A DNA stretch of 64,000 nucleotides, taken from Watersipora subatra (Eukaryota; Bryozoa; Gymnolaemata; Cheilostomatida; Watersiporidae). Shown piece by piece: positions 1-11,857 of this stretch. Made by a program: the position numbers and the translations under genes. Numbering within the stretch: the first letter of the stretch is position 1; each line of letters opens with the position of its first letter. The stretch is taken from assembly GCF_963576615.1 (NCBI RefSeq), contig NC_088715.1:56020190-56084189 (forward strand), given 5' to 3'. The notes under the pieces are model-generated. The model worked only from the letters and a program-made list of their open reading frames with translations, had not been told where the DNA came from and ran no database searches.

Positions 1-174
1 TAATGGTGACATACTGTTTTTTTCTGTTTGATGACATCTGCTGTAGGTTGTCCGACTTTTTGTACTGCTGTTTCACCAAATACCATTGCATTGTTAGCAC
101 GTTTAAATATATTTGGTAAAAAATTAATAACTTCGGATTGCTGGACATATTGTCTAGGTTTACTGACACGCATT
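1..174 (-). CDS. Partial reading frame conserved in both arms (left copy)
   Basis: An ATG at 172-174 opens a minus-strand frame that runs off the window's left edge. It begins MRVSKPRQYVQQSEVINF and includes GETAVQKVGQPTADVIKQ. The same frame, complete to a stop, is at 54664-54846 in the other arm with a handful of amino-acid changes and no indel. I do not recognise the protein. It could be an exon of a gene or a transposon fragment. Confidence 0.3.
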
Positions 175-878
175 GATTAGATCGAGCAAGGATCAACGGG
201 TTAAAACTCGGTTTCGTATCATGGATTTTTACAAGTTTGTATTTATATTTAACAACTATGATATTATCTTACATGTATTTACATAGCATTGTCTAATTTA
301 TTTGAAAATTAGAGCTTTAACTAGCAAATGTGGTTGCTGTCTAATGACACAGGCTTGGGTAATATTTCATACCAAGGGTTAGTACAAAGCCATTTGCATA
401 GCTATTCATCCATAACATCTCGTGTATTGCTTTTCATTTGACCAGCACTTTATGTATTTCTATATCAAATTCATTGACATACAAACCGGTGGTGACTCAC
501 GGTTCTTTCATCTATGTAGGCCTTGGCGGTCATCAAGGTCCTCTTCCTTGCATTGTCTTCCGGAAGATTTTGGCGATGAGTAGATCATAAATGTCAGTTG
601 AACGCTTCTTCCCTGTCATTAGACACCTACCCAACCTAATTTTGAACAGCTGGTAAGTCATCATTGACTACTTGACTTGATGGGCTTTGTACTTAATGAC
701 CTCCCATATACTCTCAACACATTAGTCATAACTTATAATAAACTTTCATGGGTAGCAAAATCGTAAATGATACAGAATTTGAAGCGAACACGAGTCAATA
801 CACAAACCGGCTATAGGAAATCAATTGATTCTTCAGAAGATTGTGTCAGTCTACCCCAAACCTTCAAAATAAATATAT

Positions 879-880
<2 letters not shown>

Positions 881-920
<40 letters not shown>
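881..920. repeat. (AT)n microsatellite
   Basis: Forty bases of pure AT dinucleotides. The matching site in the right arm (about 53918-53938) is only half as long, so this tract has changed length since the arms separated. Confidence 0.95.
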
Positions 921-922
<2 letters not shown>

Positions 923-2078
923 CAATAACCAATGAATAGATTTAAGAATTCAAGCAATTTATGTTTACACAAATTCTGTACCATTCACTATCTCACTACC
1001 CACTTTCGCCTTGAAATTCTAGAAAATTAGAGATGCGAGCTTGCAAGGTGGTTTTTTATGTATCACTAAATGCCCAAAGATGCGAAAGGCCAGTTACGGA
1101 AACTACATCACTTGGTTTTCCCGTCAGGTCTGTTTCAGATTTGTTTTAAAAAGGTTGGCTGGAAATGAGAGTATAAGCAAATCGAGAAGTTTCCAGCCAG
1201 GAAGAGATGATTTAAAAATTAAAATGAAGAAAAAATAGAATTAGCTCTAATATAAGATCAGAACGTTTTTTTCAAGAATGTTTTATTAAGCTGAATTCAG
1301 TTATATTAAATTTATACTTTAAGTTTGTTTATGCGATGCCACAAAAGTGTAGCGTACCAAGCGTGTTTCATCAGGTCTCTCTCTCACAATCATTAGTGCT
1401 ATGATTCTCTGAAAGGTAAGAACTCCATACGGTATGCTACTGTATGGACTGCTGCATACTGCCACTACTCAAAATTATGTTGTGCATAATACTGCTACAT
1501 TTTAATGCAGACCATAACCTTTACATAGGTATTTGTAGCCTTGGGGGCATGGGTATAGAGCATGAATAGATAAAATCATGTATTTTTTCATTGTAATATC
1601 TCTTATTGGTAGTTTTTTAGAGGATGGCAACACAATAATTTATCTTTAGTTAATTTATATAAAAAACATTTTTGAGATAGGACTTTAAGAAAATTAACTT
1701 GCGAGCTTTTGTCCCAGAATGCATTTTGCTCTCATATCAGACATGACTGTACAGTAGGCGCGGCTAAAATGAGATGATCAGTTCTAGGAACGTTTACATG
1801 ATAAGGATTTTTCATTATAAGAATGTTAACATACATGTAAATTGTCTAAACCATTTCAGGACCTTTCCAAACTCGCTCATGTGAGAATCCGACTTAAATT
1901 CTTTTGAATGTATTGGCGGTGCCTTAACTGTATTATTGGTTTTCATTGACAACTTTTCATGATCAACCTCATTGGTTTAATAGACCATGATTGTGGTAAT
2001 TTGACAATAATTTGATGAAGAGCGCATAGTTTGACGCGACAGCGACTTACAACAATTGACTAAGAAAAAAAGTTTCAC

Positions 2079-2087
2079 TATAAAAAA
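2079..2087 (+). promoter_or_regulatory. Candidate TATA box
   Basis: TATAAAAAA lies 80 bases upstream of the ATG at 2159, with pyrimidine-rich initiator-like sequence about 25-35 bases downstream. The motif is kept in the right arm. Transcription is not shown by sequence alone. Confidence 0.4.
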
Positions 2088-2158
2088 GCGATAGTACCTT
2101 TTCGTCATCTATTCGTTCTTAAGAGCTCAAGATTGCAACTCCAACTTATGACATTCAG

Positions 2159-2341
2159 ATGCACCGACCAATAGCCTTAAAGTATTTATCAACAATTGCA
2201 CTGCTATATGTACCTATTCTCTGTTCCGTTGTCACTTCAGACAAATTATCACAAGAGTCAGAATGTCATGGAAATTGTATGTATTATATGTATAATGCTT
2301 TATGTACAGTGTTGGGAAAAAATCTTTGTCTGCCTGTTTAA
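2159..2341 (+). CDS. Short secreted-peptide-like frame ending inside a Tc1-like element
   Basis: Sixty codons start at an ATG behind a candidate TATA box. The N-terminus (about residues 1-24) has the hydrophobic core of a signal peptide, with IALLYVPILCSVV visible. A short mature part holds four cysteines (ECHGNC, then LC and LC). The last ~11 codons and the stop come from the inverted repeat of the Tc1-like element that begins at 2307, so the original reading frame was cut there. Removing the element leaves a pyrimidine-rich acceptor and a further frame at 3340, so this was probably the first exon of a longer or spliced gene. The right-arm copy has an extra A early in the frame and is broken. 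AATAAA occurs at about 2359. The family is unknown, and whether the frame is used today is uncertain. Confidence 0.4.
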   Translation: MHRPIALKYLSTIALLYVPILCSVVTSDKLSQESECHGNCMYYMYNALCTVLGKNLCLPV

Positions 2342-3316
2342 GTAAGTGTAGCACTGCAATAAATTCATCATAATTTGGAAATATTTTGCACTGCATACAT
2401 AAAACCCTGTATCAAAACAATCCTAATGAGCTGAAAAATAGAAATAACTAGATTTTAAAATTGCCAAATATCTTCTATTGTATCAACCGCTGCCTACTAC
2501 TTCGCACTGCATACCAGAAAATATGTCATCGCAAATTTTGTTATTATCTCTTCTTTAATTATTTTCTAAATTGAAAATAACAGTCTTTTACTGTTATGGG
2601 CCCAGAAAAAAGCCATTGGGGTTGTTTTGCATTTTAATATTTTATCTGGTAGCCTTTGCAGACTATAACCATTCTGCAGCCTTAGGCATGCTGTGAACAA
2701 GCCTCACGAGCGCTTGAGTGTTCATAATCTGAAACCAGCAATCATGTTGGACAGCTGGTTTTTTCAAACGCCTTGATCGTGGTAGATCTTTGGTGGTTTG
2801 ATGCTGCATTCATTTCTTTTCCACTTAATTTTCTTTTGATTGAAATACTCTAAGCTTCTTCGCTATTTTTCCATTGCTCAGATTGCCCATCGTATGCAGG
2901 CGAATGATGAGGTCGTTGACACATTTCTTATCCATGGTTGATGTTGACGCTGGTATGAATTCTGGGATCTCTAGCTGTTCCTCTTTTAACAAGCAAAACT
3001 GTAAACCTTTGCTGCACATGCTGTCCAACAGGATCTCTATTGTTGTGATAATATTCCACTTGAAAATTAATAATGTCATATTGCGTTTGAAAATGAGTTA
3101 ATAAGCACTGATTCACATTGATTGGCCTAAAAATGATTATTGATCCCTGATTAACCGTAATTTTATTACTGATGGTGTCAACAAGATGTAATGTTAATTT
3201 ACTTTTAAATGATGCATGGTTTGTCAGGGTTCAATCCCTCTACATGACTACTACAACAAATTTACCTAAAATGGGCAGTGAGGTTTGAGGTGGACAAATA
3301 CTTTCTGACACCGCTG
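2307..3316 (-). mobile_element. Tc1/mariner-like element, internally deleted (left arm)
   Basis: TA target duplications flank a 1,010-base unit. The termini are imperfect inverted repeats: CAGTGTTGGGAAAAAATC at one end, and CAGCGGTGTCAGAAAG read inward from the other. Both continue into a TTTGTC(C/T)(A/G)CC-like word. It is shorter than a full Tc1 element (usually 1.3-1.6 kb). It encodes only a decayed transposase N-terminus on the minus strand. The partner copy is at 51510-52520. Confidence 0.8.
2672..2935 (-). pseudogene. Tc1-like transposase DNA-binding fragment
   Basis: From the ATG at 2935 the minus strand reads a helix-turn-helix-like segment (VNDLIIRLHTMGNLSNGKIA). A frame change leads to a basic linker and a second segment with QALVRLVHSMPK. 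This order matches the paired-like DNA-binding half of Tc1 transposases. No DDE catalytic domain is present, and frameshifts separate the pieces, so it is inactive. Confidence 0.65.
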
Positions 3317-3339
3317 TATGTTGCTTTCTTTTCTCGCAG

Positions 3340-3465
3340 GTGTGGCGAGACAGACTAACACTCAAATCAAACTTTAGAACTCGCCCGATGATACACTTTA
3401 AGTTATATGGAGTTTTTTACGCGGTACGAAGCAAAAACTTCACAAAATTGCCCGACTTTTTCTAG
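3340..3465 (+). CDS. Candidate terminal exon, 41 codons, conserved in both arms
   Basis: A strong acceptor (TTGCTTTCTTTTCTCGCAG) is followed by an open frame that begins VWRDRLTLKSNF and ends at TAG. Comparing with the right-arm copy at 51361-51486, I count seven substitutions, five of them synonymous, and no indel. That favours past coding constraint. It lies directly after the Tc1-like insertion and may have joined the signal-peptide exon at 2159, although the phases do not fit in an obvious way. The product is not recognised. Confidence 0.35.
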   Translation: MWRDRLTLKSNFRTRPMIHFKLYGVFYAVRSKNFTKLPDFF

Positions 3466-3651
3466 AATTTATGCTATAGGAGGTATACGTTATAGGAGCA
3501 TCTACTTTACTCTAAAAGACCATGTGAGTTTGTGAGGTACAAATATCATGTTTAAAGTGTGCAATAGCTCCCATGTAGGATACTTTTGCTCCCTCATCAC
3601 TAATTGAACTTGAAAGTTTATTGTGTATTATCTAATTTTTATCACTTTTAG

Positions 3652-3768
3652 CCTTGCTTGTCCTCTAGCGCAAAGCCGACCTATTGCTCCTAGATGTGAC
3701 TCTGGCACTTATGGAATAAAAGTGCAAGCTGAGTTATCAGTAAATTTTTTGACAGAACTGTTCATGAA
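3652..3768 (+). CDS. Candidate internal exon
   Basis: An AG acceptor after ATCACTTTT and a GTGAGT donor bracket an open 117-base segment containing PLAQSRPIAPRCDSGTYGIK. The right-arm copy keeps the frame but its donor GT is changed to AT. A faint likeness to the Argonaute N-terminus was considered and not accepted. No family assignment is made. Confidence 0.25.
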
Positions 3769-6700
3769 GTGAGTGTGAGAGTGCTTTAATTTCAATGCTG
3801 TAGTTTATCCCATTTTCTTTCCACTTAACATGGAATGTTTGATTAGTACGATATTTTAGGCAGTTTGAGGCCGCTTGTTTTTGGGACAATGTTTAATTAT
3901 GACTGCTGATGTACTGGTGGTTAAGACATTTGAAAAGCTGATAATGGTGTTTTTATAAAACCCCGACAACAAATTCAGAGTAATTTTTTGCTTTGTAGCA
4001 TATTTGACTCAATAGAACAAGTGTTATCGCTGAAGCATTCTCTTAAGGTGAAAACAAATTAGAGCGGTATTGCGTTAGAGCTAATTAAAATTCACTCAGC
4101 GTGTTCATGCAGAGCGATAAAGCTAGAATTTCTCTACACAACTTTATTGCTAACGAGATGCATTTCGATTGGTTAGTTCTTACCAGAATGTAATTTTACG
4201 GCGGGTAATTATTTCTTACCGATGTTCAACAACGTACATCAGCTCCAATTTTCTATTTTGTTACGAAACATCTTCAGAACGAACACTCAATTGTTCATGA
4301 ATTTAATAATAGCACTCCCAGTTCTGTCCATCATAACAAAATTTAAAAAAATCCGAGTTGAAAACCAACATCCGGAGTCAATCGTTGCGCCGGTTGACCA
4401 TCTTGAGAATGGTAAATATTTAATATATTAAATATAAAAAACCACTACAAAATAAAATATGTATAAAAAATTGTAAAAACAATACAGCTAAAAATACAAG
4501 AATCGTTTTTCTTTTGTCTTCTTGTAGTGTAGGCAGTGTACACTCTTTGAAAGGGAGATAGGTTTAATAACAAATGTGGAGGTTGTTTATGTTGTAGCTT
4601 AGACGACGACATTTTGACTGGCCTAAATTTATCAACAACTCCGAAAAAACTAATGATACGGATTTTTATTGGCAGTTTGTGAGCGTGCCCATTATATCAT
4701 TTGCTAGTAAATCGCTCAAGTGTGTTTATGCACGCACCAGCGATATCTTCGCCCTCATGACGCTTGCAATAAAATCGCCTAGTGTGTTTGGACCTTAAAA
4801 GCTCCTTGCTATATTTTCACAAAAGGCGAATATACCTAAACCTATACATATACTGATAAGGTAACTTACCTCCTCAAATAGAGTTGGCGTTCATTAAAAA
4901 GATGGCGCTCGATTTTCAAAGCAATCTCCTGATGTGGTCCCAAATAGCGGTGCCAATCAAATCAAGGTGCATTCAAATATAGGTTTAACGGTAGCTCACT
5001 TTCAACATTTTTTCCAATACCAAATTGAAGGTGGTCAGAGACTCTGTGCATAAAGTCCTCATCAACTTATTTTTTTATACAATGTTAAAATCTTTGTTCT
5101 TTTGTAGAAGTTGTTTAATCTGGAGAACGAAGATGAGCTCACCACGCAGAACTATTGTTCTTTAATCATGTTCTCACAGAACTAATCATATTGGCCTACA
5201 AGTGTTTTGAAAAACTGAAGGGTAAGTTGATGAGTCCTCTACTTTTTGTAGTCCTAATCTTCTGATAATTAAATTGGGTTTTGATGACTAAAGTGAGCTC
5301 TGGAGACTGCAGTCATTACATTGGGTAGTTGGCTACACTAAAATACTATAGCACTGACAATCCGCAAAAACAGTAAAACAATAGTTATGAAGCAAAATAA
5401 CCATGTAAGGAGTGGCATGTACAATTGATATTTAAATTGTACAAATACAATATCAAAGTATTAAAATATTAACCATTTTTTAAAGATTGAATGTATTTCT
5501 TAATGAGTGTAGCCTGGGTTTTCCGAATGGAAAAAGTCTAAAACACAATCAGATTTTGGTCTAGTCCATTAACTGAGTGCGTACAACAGCCTGCGCAGTG
5601 CAGCTCAGCACAATGTACGCTTATAACCAAGAGCAATGCGCTAAAACATCTTTGTACAAAACATTTCTTATTAGTGAGTAGGCAATTAGTTAGCCGGTCA
5701 TATGTGTACCTAACAGGAAAAAACCAATCGCCATCCTGCATCTAACTAATAGAAAACATGTTAACAGCCAACAGCGACCAAAGTTTTTTGAGAATCATTA
5801 TTTTTGTTTTTACAGTTTATTATTGCAATAAACAGCTGTGTTAGACCTTTACAGCTACCAAGGTTTTAGAAATGGGCAATAAATAAACCTTTGGAAAATG
5901 GACTACTGATTGCTACCTATTGTATCAGCAAAAGAGGATGAGAACCTGACCAAGCTCATACTGCAACACACTTTTTAGATTTTTTGTCGGTAACATTAGG
6001 CGTAAAACCTTCTGCTGATTAATGTGTATGTTAAAAAACTCTGATAGGCGGTGTGGTTCATAAATAAGGTCATCTTAATCTGAGGGCACACTTCATTGGT
6101 GAAAATTAGGTTTTTAATAAGAGCCATCACATGTAGGACAAATTAATGTACCAAAGTCTGTTCTATTCTAATAAAAAGTGTATTACGTTATTCAATAGAA
6201 AAATGATATGGTAATGATGCTACCACTACCAGGCACAATAGCCTTTTGGCTTTTACTTTGAAACAATTTTTATTTACCCTTTATGGCCACAATGTTTGCG
6301 CTTTAATTCTGGAATTGTCTGTTTGTGTAATAATGTTCTATCTACCAATCTTTCATAGAAATAAAAGTGTCCTCAAGAACCCTGGCCATCATTTTTAGCT
6401 GTTTTTTATGAAATCTAGAGGCATTTGAAACGTTCTCTCTTCCAACAGCGTCAATAATTTTTTAACCTTGTCTTAGCATTTTACAACATATTGAAGGGTA
6501 AAGTAACAATTTGTTCAAAACTTCATGAACTTGTAGTATGGCTCTTACTCTGTTTTTTTTTACACTAAGCCTGCTTATAAAAATGCTGATGAAATGCAGT
6601 TGCATTTAAGTTCTGCATAAATTGTCTAAATTGTTTTTTATCACGGCTTCATTAACAAATTAAAGACTTGGTAAATTTTGATCTTGCAGCCATTTTTCCT

Positions 6701-7740
6701 AATTGTGCATCCTTCATGCCTTGTTGTAATGATGCTCAATTACAACAAGGCATAAAGTAAATGTAATACGAAGCAGTTTCTGCACTGATTTCTTATGTCT
6801 TAATTTTATGTTGAAGCTGTTTCAGTGTGAACTCTTAAACTACCAATAGTACAGCTCGTTTGGCAGTGTGTTTCTGTATGGCCAAGTGCTGCATGATGCG
6901 GCTTTAGCAAGCTTTTGTACAAATTGTTTCCGATTACTGATTAATTAGTAAATTATCTTATTACATCTATACCTGATTGAAAAAAGCTATTATTTGCATA
7001 TGTTGAGCAAATAAGAATGCGTTTACAACCTGAGCATAGTTTTGCTTTGCAAAAACTTGTTTTATGAAATCTTCTTACTGATGACCAGTAATTTCAGAAG
7101 CAATACAGCCATAAATGGTTACTAACTTCAGATCTATAGACTAAGCAACTTTATTGAGCATTAGTACTAATGAGAGTAATTATGTTCATCAGATTAATTA
7201 ACATGTAAACTAATAATATTCATAAATCATCCGACTAGAGTTTTGTGCTTACCTCACAGTAATTTCAAAATGGACGAAAAGTGGTCCCTCTCACTCGACA
7301 ACTCGTTTGTAATATTTTTGGGGGCATGAACTAACATAAAAACTTATGCTGACAAACTTGCTATAAAAATATTGTTAATAAACAATTGGGGTGTAAAGTT
7401 ATAACCATTTATACACTCTTTTAGAAAATAAGTTTCACGAAACACTTATGTCGCGGTAGAGAGATCCATTTGGTAGTAAAGGAGTTGAAGTTATCAGCAG
7501 GTAGATCATATGGGTTGCGGTCACAGAAACCATGGTTAAGTCGCAAATCACGAAGTTGAATTATTCGACTTTGAAGTTGCACCAACTGAACTTATAATAT
7601 TGGTAACAAATTTTGTAACCTGTAGGTCTGTACCAATCAAAGAGTGATCTTTCTGAATCTGAAGTCAGTTTAACCAATAAAAGTATTTTACCATTGAAAA
7701 AAAACTTAAAACCGCTGCTATGCTAAACAAGAAGTACTGA
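3769..7740. other. Left-arm stretch without a supported gene
   Basis: I see no convincing gene here. A short splice-flanked segment at 5179-5221 (acceptor TTCTCACAG, donor GTAAGT) is open in one frame and kept in the right arm, but it is too short to trust. A segment near 4880-4910 resembles the terminal region of the element at 31879-33183. Confidence 0.5.
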
Positions 7741-8310
7741 AAAATGGTGTCCGCTAAAAATAATTGTTTCTTTTTTGCCGATTTTAAAGGTAACTTTGAC
7801 ATTTTGGACGCTTGTAATGAGTACTTTGGTATTCTAACTGATGTCAAAAGCAGTGAAAGTAAAGGGAGTTGTGGTGATATTTTCCTAACGATTCTTACAA
7901 GATTACTACAATATTTAATAATAAGAATAATTATTCAATTTTTGTGAAATTATAATCAGATTTAGTTATGAGAATAATTATTCGAGTTTGCAAGGTCGAA
8001 GTATATAGTGACCGATGGTGTGCAATATGTTACTGTTGTTAATTTTCTAAAGATTTGGTTGATGATTTGGGTGTGCCCAATATCGCGATACAATCAAGCT
8101 GTTTTTTATATCGGCAAAAATAAGTAATACACTTTCTTATAAATATACAGCTATTTCTTTGACAACCAGCTAAAATCTGTTTAGATTTTTAAATTCAGCA
8201 TAGGTTTTTGGATCCAAGTACAGAAATCTAGATAAATCACAATATCTTGATATTGGTTGCTATGTCATGTTGAAATGTAAACAAAACTTTACATTGGTTT
8301 TCGTTTCTCA
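7741..8310 (+). repeat. Interspersed repeat, copy in left arm
   Basis: This segment recurs at about 26755-27040 (+), 28815-29330 (-) and 46385-46955 (- , right arm). The shared part includes an open stretch reading DACNEYFGILTDVKSSESKG, and it ends with a conserved TGTAAACAAAA word. The two spacer copies are embedded in a TIR-bearing element, so this arm copy is probably a derivative of the same family. Confidence 0.7.
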
Positions 8311-8982
8311 AACTTTAATACCAGTTTTCTTGGAACTATGTTTTTGCACTAATGGTAAACGTTCTTCAGTTTTTTGACCATATAATCTGCTGTAATTAGG
8401 CTAGAATCAAAATTTTGTTTGCTAAATCTTGTAATCCCGACTTACCATGAATTCTGTGATCATGACACATTAATAGTTAATGCACTGTTTGGAACTTATA
8501 GTGCTATTGTAGAACTACAATAAAAAATATGTCATCACTAACAGAAATTAACTACCAGTTTTGATTTTGTATAGGTGTCTTGTTTTCTATTACAGATTTT
8601 AATGTGTTTGCAGGACAAAATGAAGCAACTGCAAGAGGTTTATTATAGAATTTATTTCAAATTATGTTCTTATGATAGAACTTTCCGTAACAAACTTTCA
8701 TTTGGCTAATACTTGTATCCATTTTTGACTAAAATAAGTCGAACCAATTTGTTTCACTCCTACTACCTGCCCTAAATTGGTGCAAATGGTCATCAGAAAT
8801 GTGCTTTCTTTGCGCTGCTAAAATGGCCCATTAAATGTACTTTAATTTGATGAAAACTCAAATATTGGTTAATTATTGGCCTTTCCAAAATACCGTAAAA
8901 TACTCATCTGATTTGCATGTACGACTTAGCTGCCCAAGTTGTCAATGCATGGTACTGGAGCTTGTTATCATTTTGCTTGTTG

Positions 8983-9893
8983 AAGGTTGACTTGCAACAA
9001 AATTTCATTATGGTGATTTGATATCAAAAGATTCACCATGGCTTACTCTGCTGTGTTGTGGGTGCAAAATATGGAGAACTGTGATTACAAGCTCTTAAAA
9101 GCTAAAAAAGAAACAGATAATCTCCGCGATCCCGAAACCGCCGTAGATTGGAATCAATTCATTTCTCTGACATAGTAAAATGATTTGGTTATTGTTTTGA
9201 CACGTGATCTTCTCACATGAATTGTAAGTTCTGTAAAAGGCTCAATATAAAACTTCTTGTAGCACTAGTTTATGACATAAACTTTGGGTTTCGCCAAAGA
9301 GCTCTTACCAATTATAGATGCTCGCTAGTTTACAATTTTGTTTTGGGTTGATCTAATCGTCTAGTCGCAATCTGATCATGTGACCCATGCTTCCTGCCAA
9401 ACAGCGCGCATAATTTTCGCAGCATTTTTTGACTATCACAGGTGACCAACAGGCTTGTCATGCTTATCAGATGATGATATGCAATCCTTCGAGCTAAGGT
9501 TAAAAATTAAACTATTTTTTACGGTAGGTTTTGAGATATCAGTGCTCAAAGTGACATCAATACAGTGATGAGGAAACAGATGCTTGAAGACAATAGACAT
9601 CGTTTCATTGAATGCGTGAAGTGTAATTGTGAAAATATTTGAATGAATGAGGTTGCATGAAAGTGTAAACAGAAGCCATCTTGTTGAGCTACGTTCCATT
9701 TGACCCATTTTTGGAACGGGATTCTAATCTTCGGCAATTTCGTGATGGCGGCGATTAACTTTTCGCTTTTGAGCTTTTAAGAGCATGTTATCACATTTCT
9801 ACATATATTGCACATGCAACACAACAGAGTAAGACATGGTGAATCTTTTGATACCAAATAACTGTAGCGTGAATTTTGTTGCAAGTCAACCTT
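8983..9893. mobile_element. MITE family A, left-arm copy
   Basis: A 911-base unit begins AAGGTTGACTTGCAACAAAA and ends with the inverse. Imperfect inverted terminal sequences extend about 130 bases. Other copies are at 18764-19644 and 44799-45708. There is no transposase. Short open frames inside are not conserved in function between copies. A TTAA-like flank is seen only at the spacer copy, so the target duplication is unresolved. Confidence 0.85.
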
Positions 9894-10746
9894 TAAGCAT
9901 TAGTAATCTTTTAGAAAAATGACAAGATTTTCTTTTGGAAACATACCTTTCAAGCAACAACGGTATGCGAGTGCCACTGTACGTAATTTTGATTAATATT
10001 CTTAAACGTCATAATCATTCTTAGTATTGACTAAGTATAATTGCTTTTTAGTTTGTGTATTTTCTTATGTAATTATTATCTGTGAATGTTTAGCTGAAGC
10101 TTGTGCAGAGCTGTCATCAACAACAATTTAGTTGAATGTCATTTACTAGTTATTCCGTTTTACAAATTGGACTATGCCTTGTGAAATAACTGCTTTATTT
10201 TAATTGTGTATACAGCTCCTATTCACCCTTGCATGTTTATAGTTGTCATGTTCTTGCATTCTGGTTGCCTGTCCACTGACGATAGCACTTGTACAGACTA
10301 TATGTAAGCATAGTGTCTGGGATAGGAACTGAAACTCACAGTTAAAACCTATGGTGATCAGCTCTAAACTTTACTTTGCAATAATATCTAAAAGCCAAGT
10401 CCAGATCAGGGTCAGACTACTGACTATCAATTTTACGAATGAGTAATTGCTTTTGAAATACCACTCAATATTTGAAGTCCTTTTTTTTAATAGGATATGA
10501 ATGTGTTTACATTGCTTAACTCGCGTTCTTCTATTGCCTACAAATCACAATGGTGACAAATATCAAAGCGGGGATTGAGAGTCATAAGCTAAAATATCAG
10601 ATGCACTTCTGCTTGCTCAGTTTTTTCCTTTTTTTGCAGCAAGCAATGAGCTTTCAATTGATTAGCTATGAAAAGAGTTTAATTTAAATCGGAAAATCAT
10701 TCATTCAAAAAATGTGATATTTCAATTTTGTTATTACTAATTGCAG

Positions 10747-10884
10747 GGTGTTGCTATAACATGTTCTGCACCCACTCTGGTGCTAGACAAGTTATCTAAA
10801 GAATTGGCGATTCAAGGTTACAAAAGCTTACATATTTGGGGAGGTTTCTGGTCAGAGGAGAGCGGACAAAGGAACTTAGTGAAG
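10747..10884 (+). CDS. Candidate exon A of an unidentified split gene
   Basis: An acceptor TTGCAG and donor GTAAAT flank exactly 46 open codons, phase 0 at both ends. The frame begins GVAITCSAPTLVLDKLSKEL and contains HIWGGFWSEESGQRN. The next candidate exon at 14354 is also phase 0, so the two join without a frame change. The right-arm copy (43806-43942) is 97-99% alike but lacks one T in the GGTTTCTGG region, which breaks the frame. I do not recognise the protein, and upstream exons were not found with confidence. Confidence 0.5.
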
Positions 10885-11857
10885 GTAAATTAGGGTGTCA
10901 AAACACCAAAATATTGAGTGACATAGAATGAACCTTGGTGAAAAACCATATTTTTTTAGATGTATTTTACAAATATTGAGATAAAAAATTTTGTGCTAGT
11001 CCGAAAATTTCAATAATATGTATTTGGACAATGTATCTAATAGTATGCAACAAGCTATAGCTTTTTTTAAACTCTGAATGACACTCGTATTGCTTAACTT
11101 GCATTTTTGTACCATTTACAATCTCTGTTTGTGAGAAATGTACCTTTTGTTCCAAATCCTGTTCGGCCTGTCATAGCTGTTTTCTGCAGTCACCATTCAA
11201 TTTTCGGGATTAACGGGGACCAGGGTCTTTTGTGGACAGTGAAAACCCACAAAATAAAAAGTAATGTTTTTAAGTATATACATAAATAAGCCAAACTTTA
11301 AGGCCAAAACACTTGCATTGTTTCATAAGCATAATGTATTTGTTTCCTATGTGAAAAGTAAACTTAAGTTCCTTTCATTGACTTTTAGGTCATATGCTAA
11401 CTTAAATCCAAGTATTTTAACTCAAATTATGAATTTTTTGTAGTATGGGCATAGGTCAGATTTTTATCTGGTTGAAATAGCTGTACAGAAAATTTTGCTA
11501 TAATGTACATGTATACCTATTATAACGCAAATTCCTCTCAATGTAATGAATTTATGTAAAGCTTTTGTTTGACCAACATAAGTAATGCCATATAGGGTAA
11601 AGTGTCAAGTTGGTGAAAGTTCCCAAAATTATTAACAAAATTTTCATAGTTGTCCTTAAAAATATCGCTTACATTCTTGCCAAACTTGAGCAATGATAAG
11701 ATGCATAGGGTTCGCTATTATAGATACCAATACATTGTTAAACTAGTTTGTCATTAGAGATTGTCATTTTTGTCAAAAATATGTAAAATGATTCGCCTCG
11801 CAAGAAATCAGAAATATTTGAAGGGGATCTATCAGTGAAAGCTTTGGAGTGTTAATA

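Noticed and set aside
3652-3768. Possible Argonaute N-terminal motif (RPxxx...GTYGIKVQA)
   Set aside because: Only a handful of residues match, no PAZ, MID or PIWI exons were found nearby, and the likeness is within chance.
5538-5741. 67-codon minus-strand frame also seen in the right arm
   Set aside because: The right-arm copy is frameshifted and the composition looks non-coding; the left frame is probably chance.
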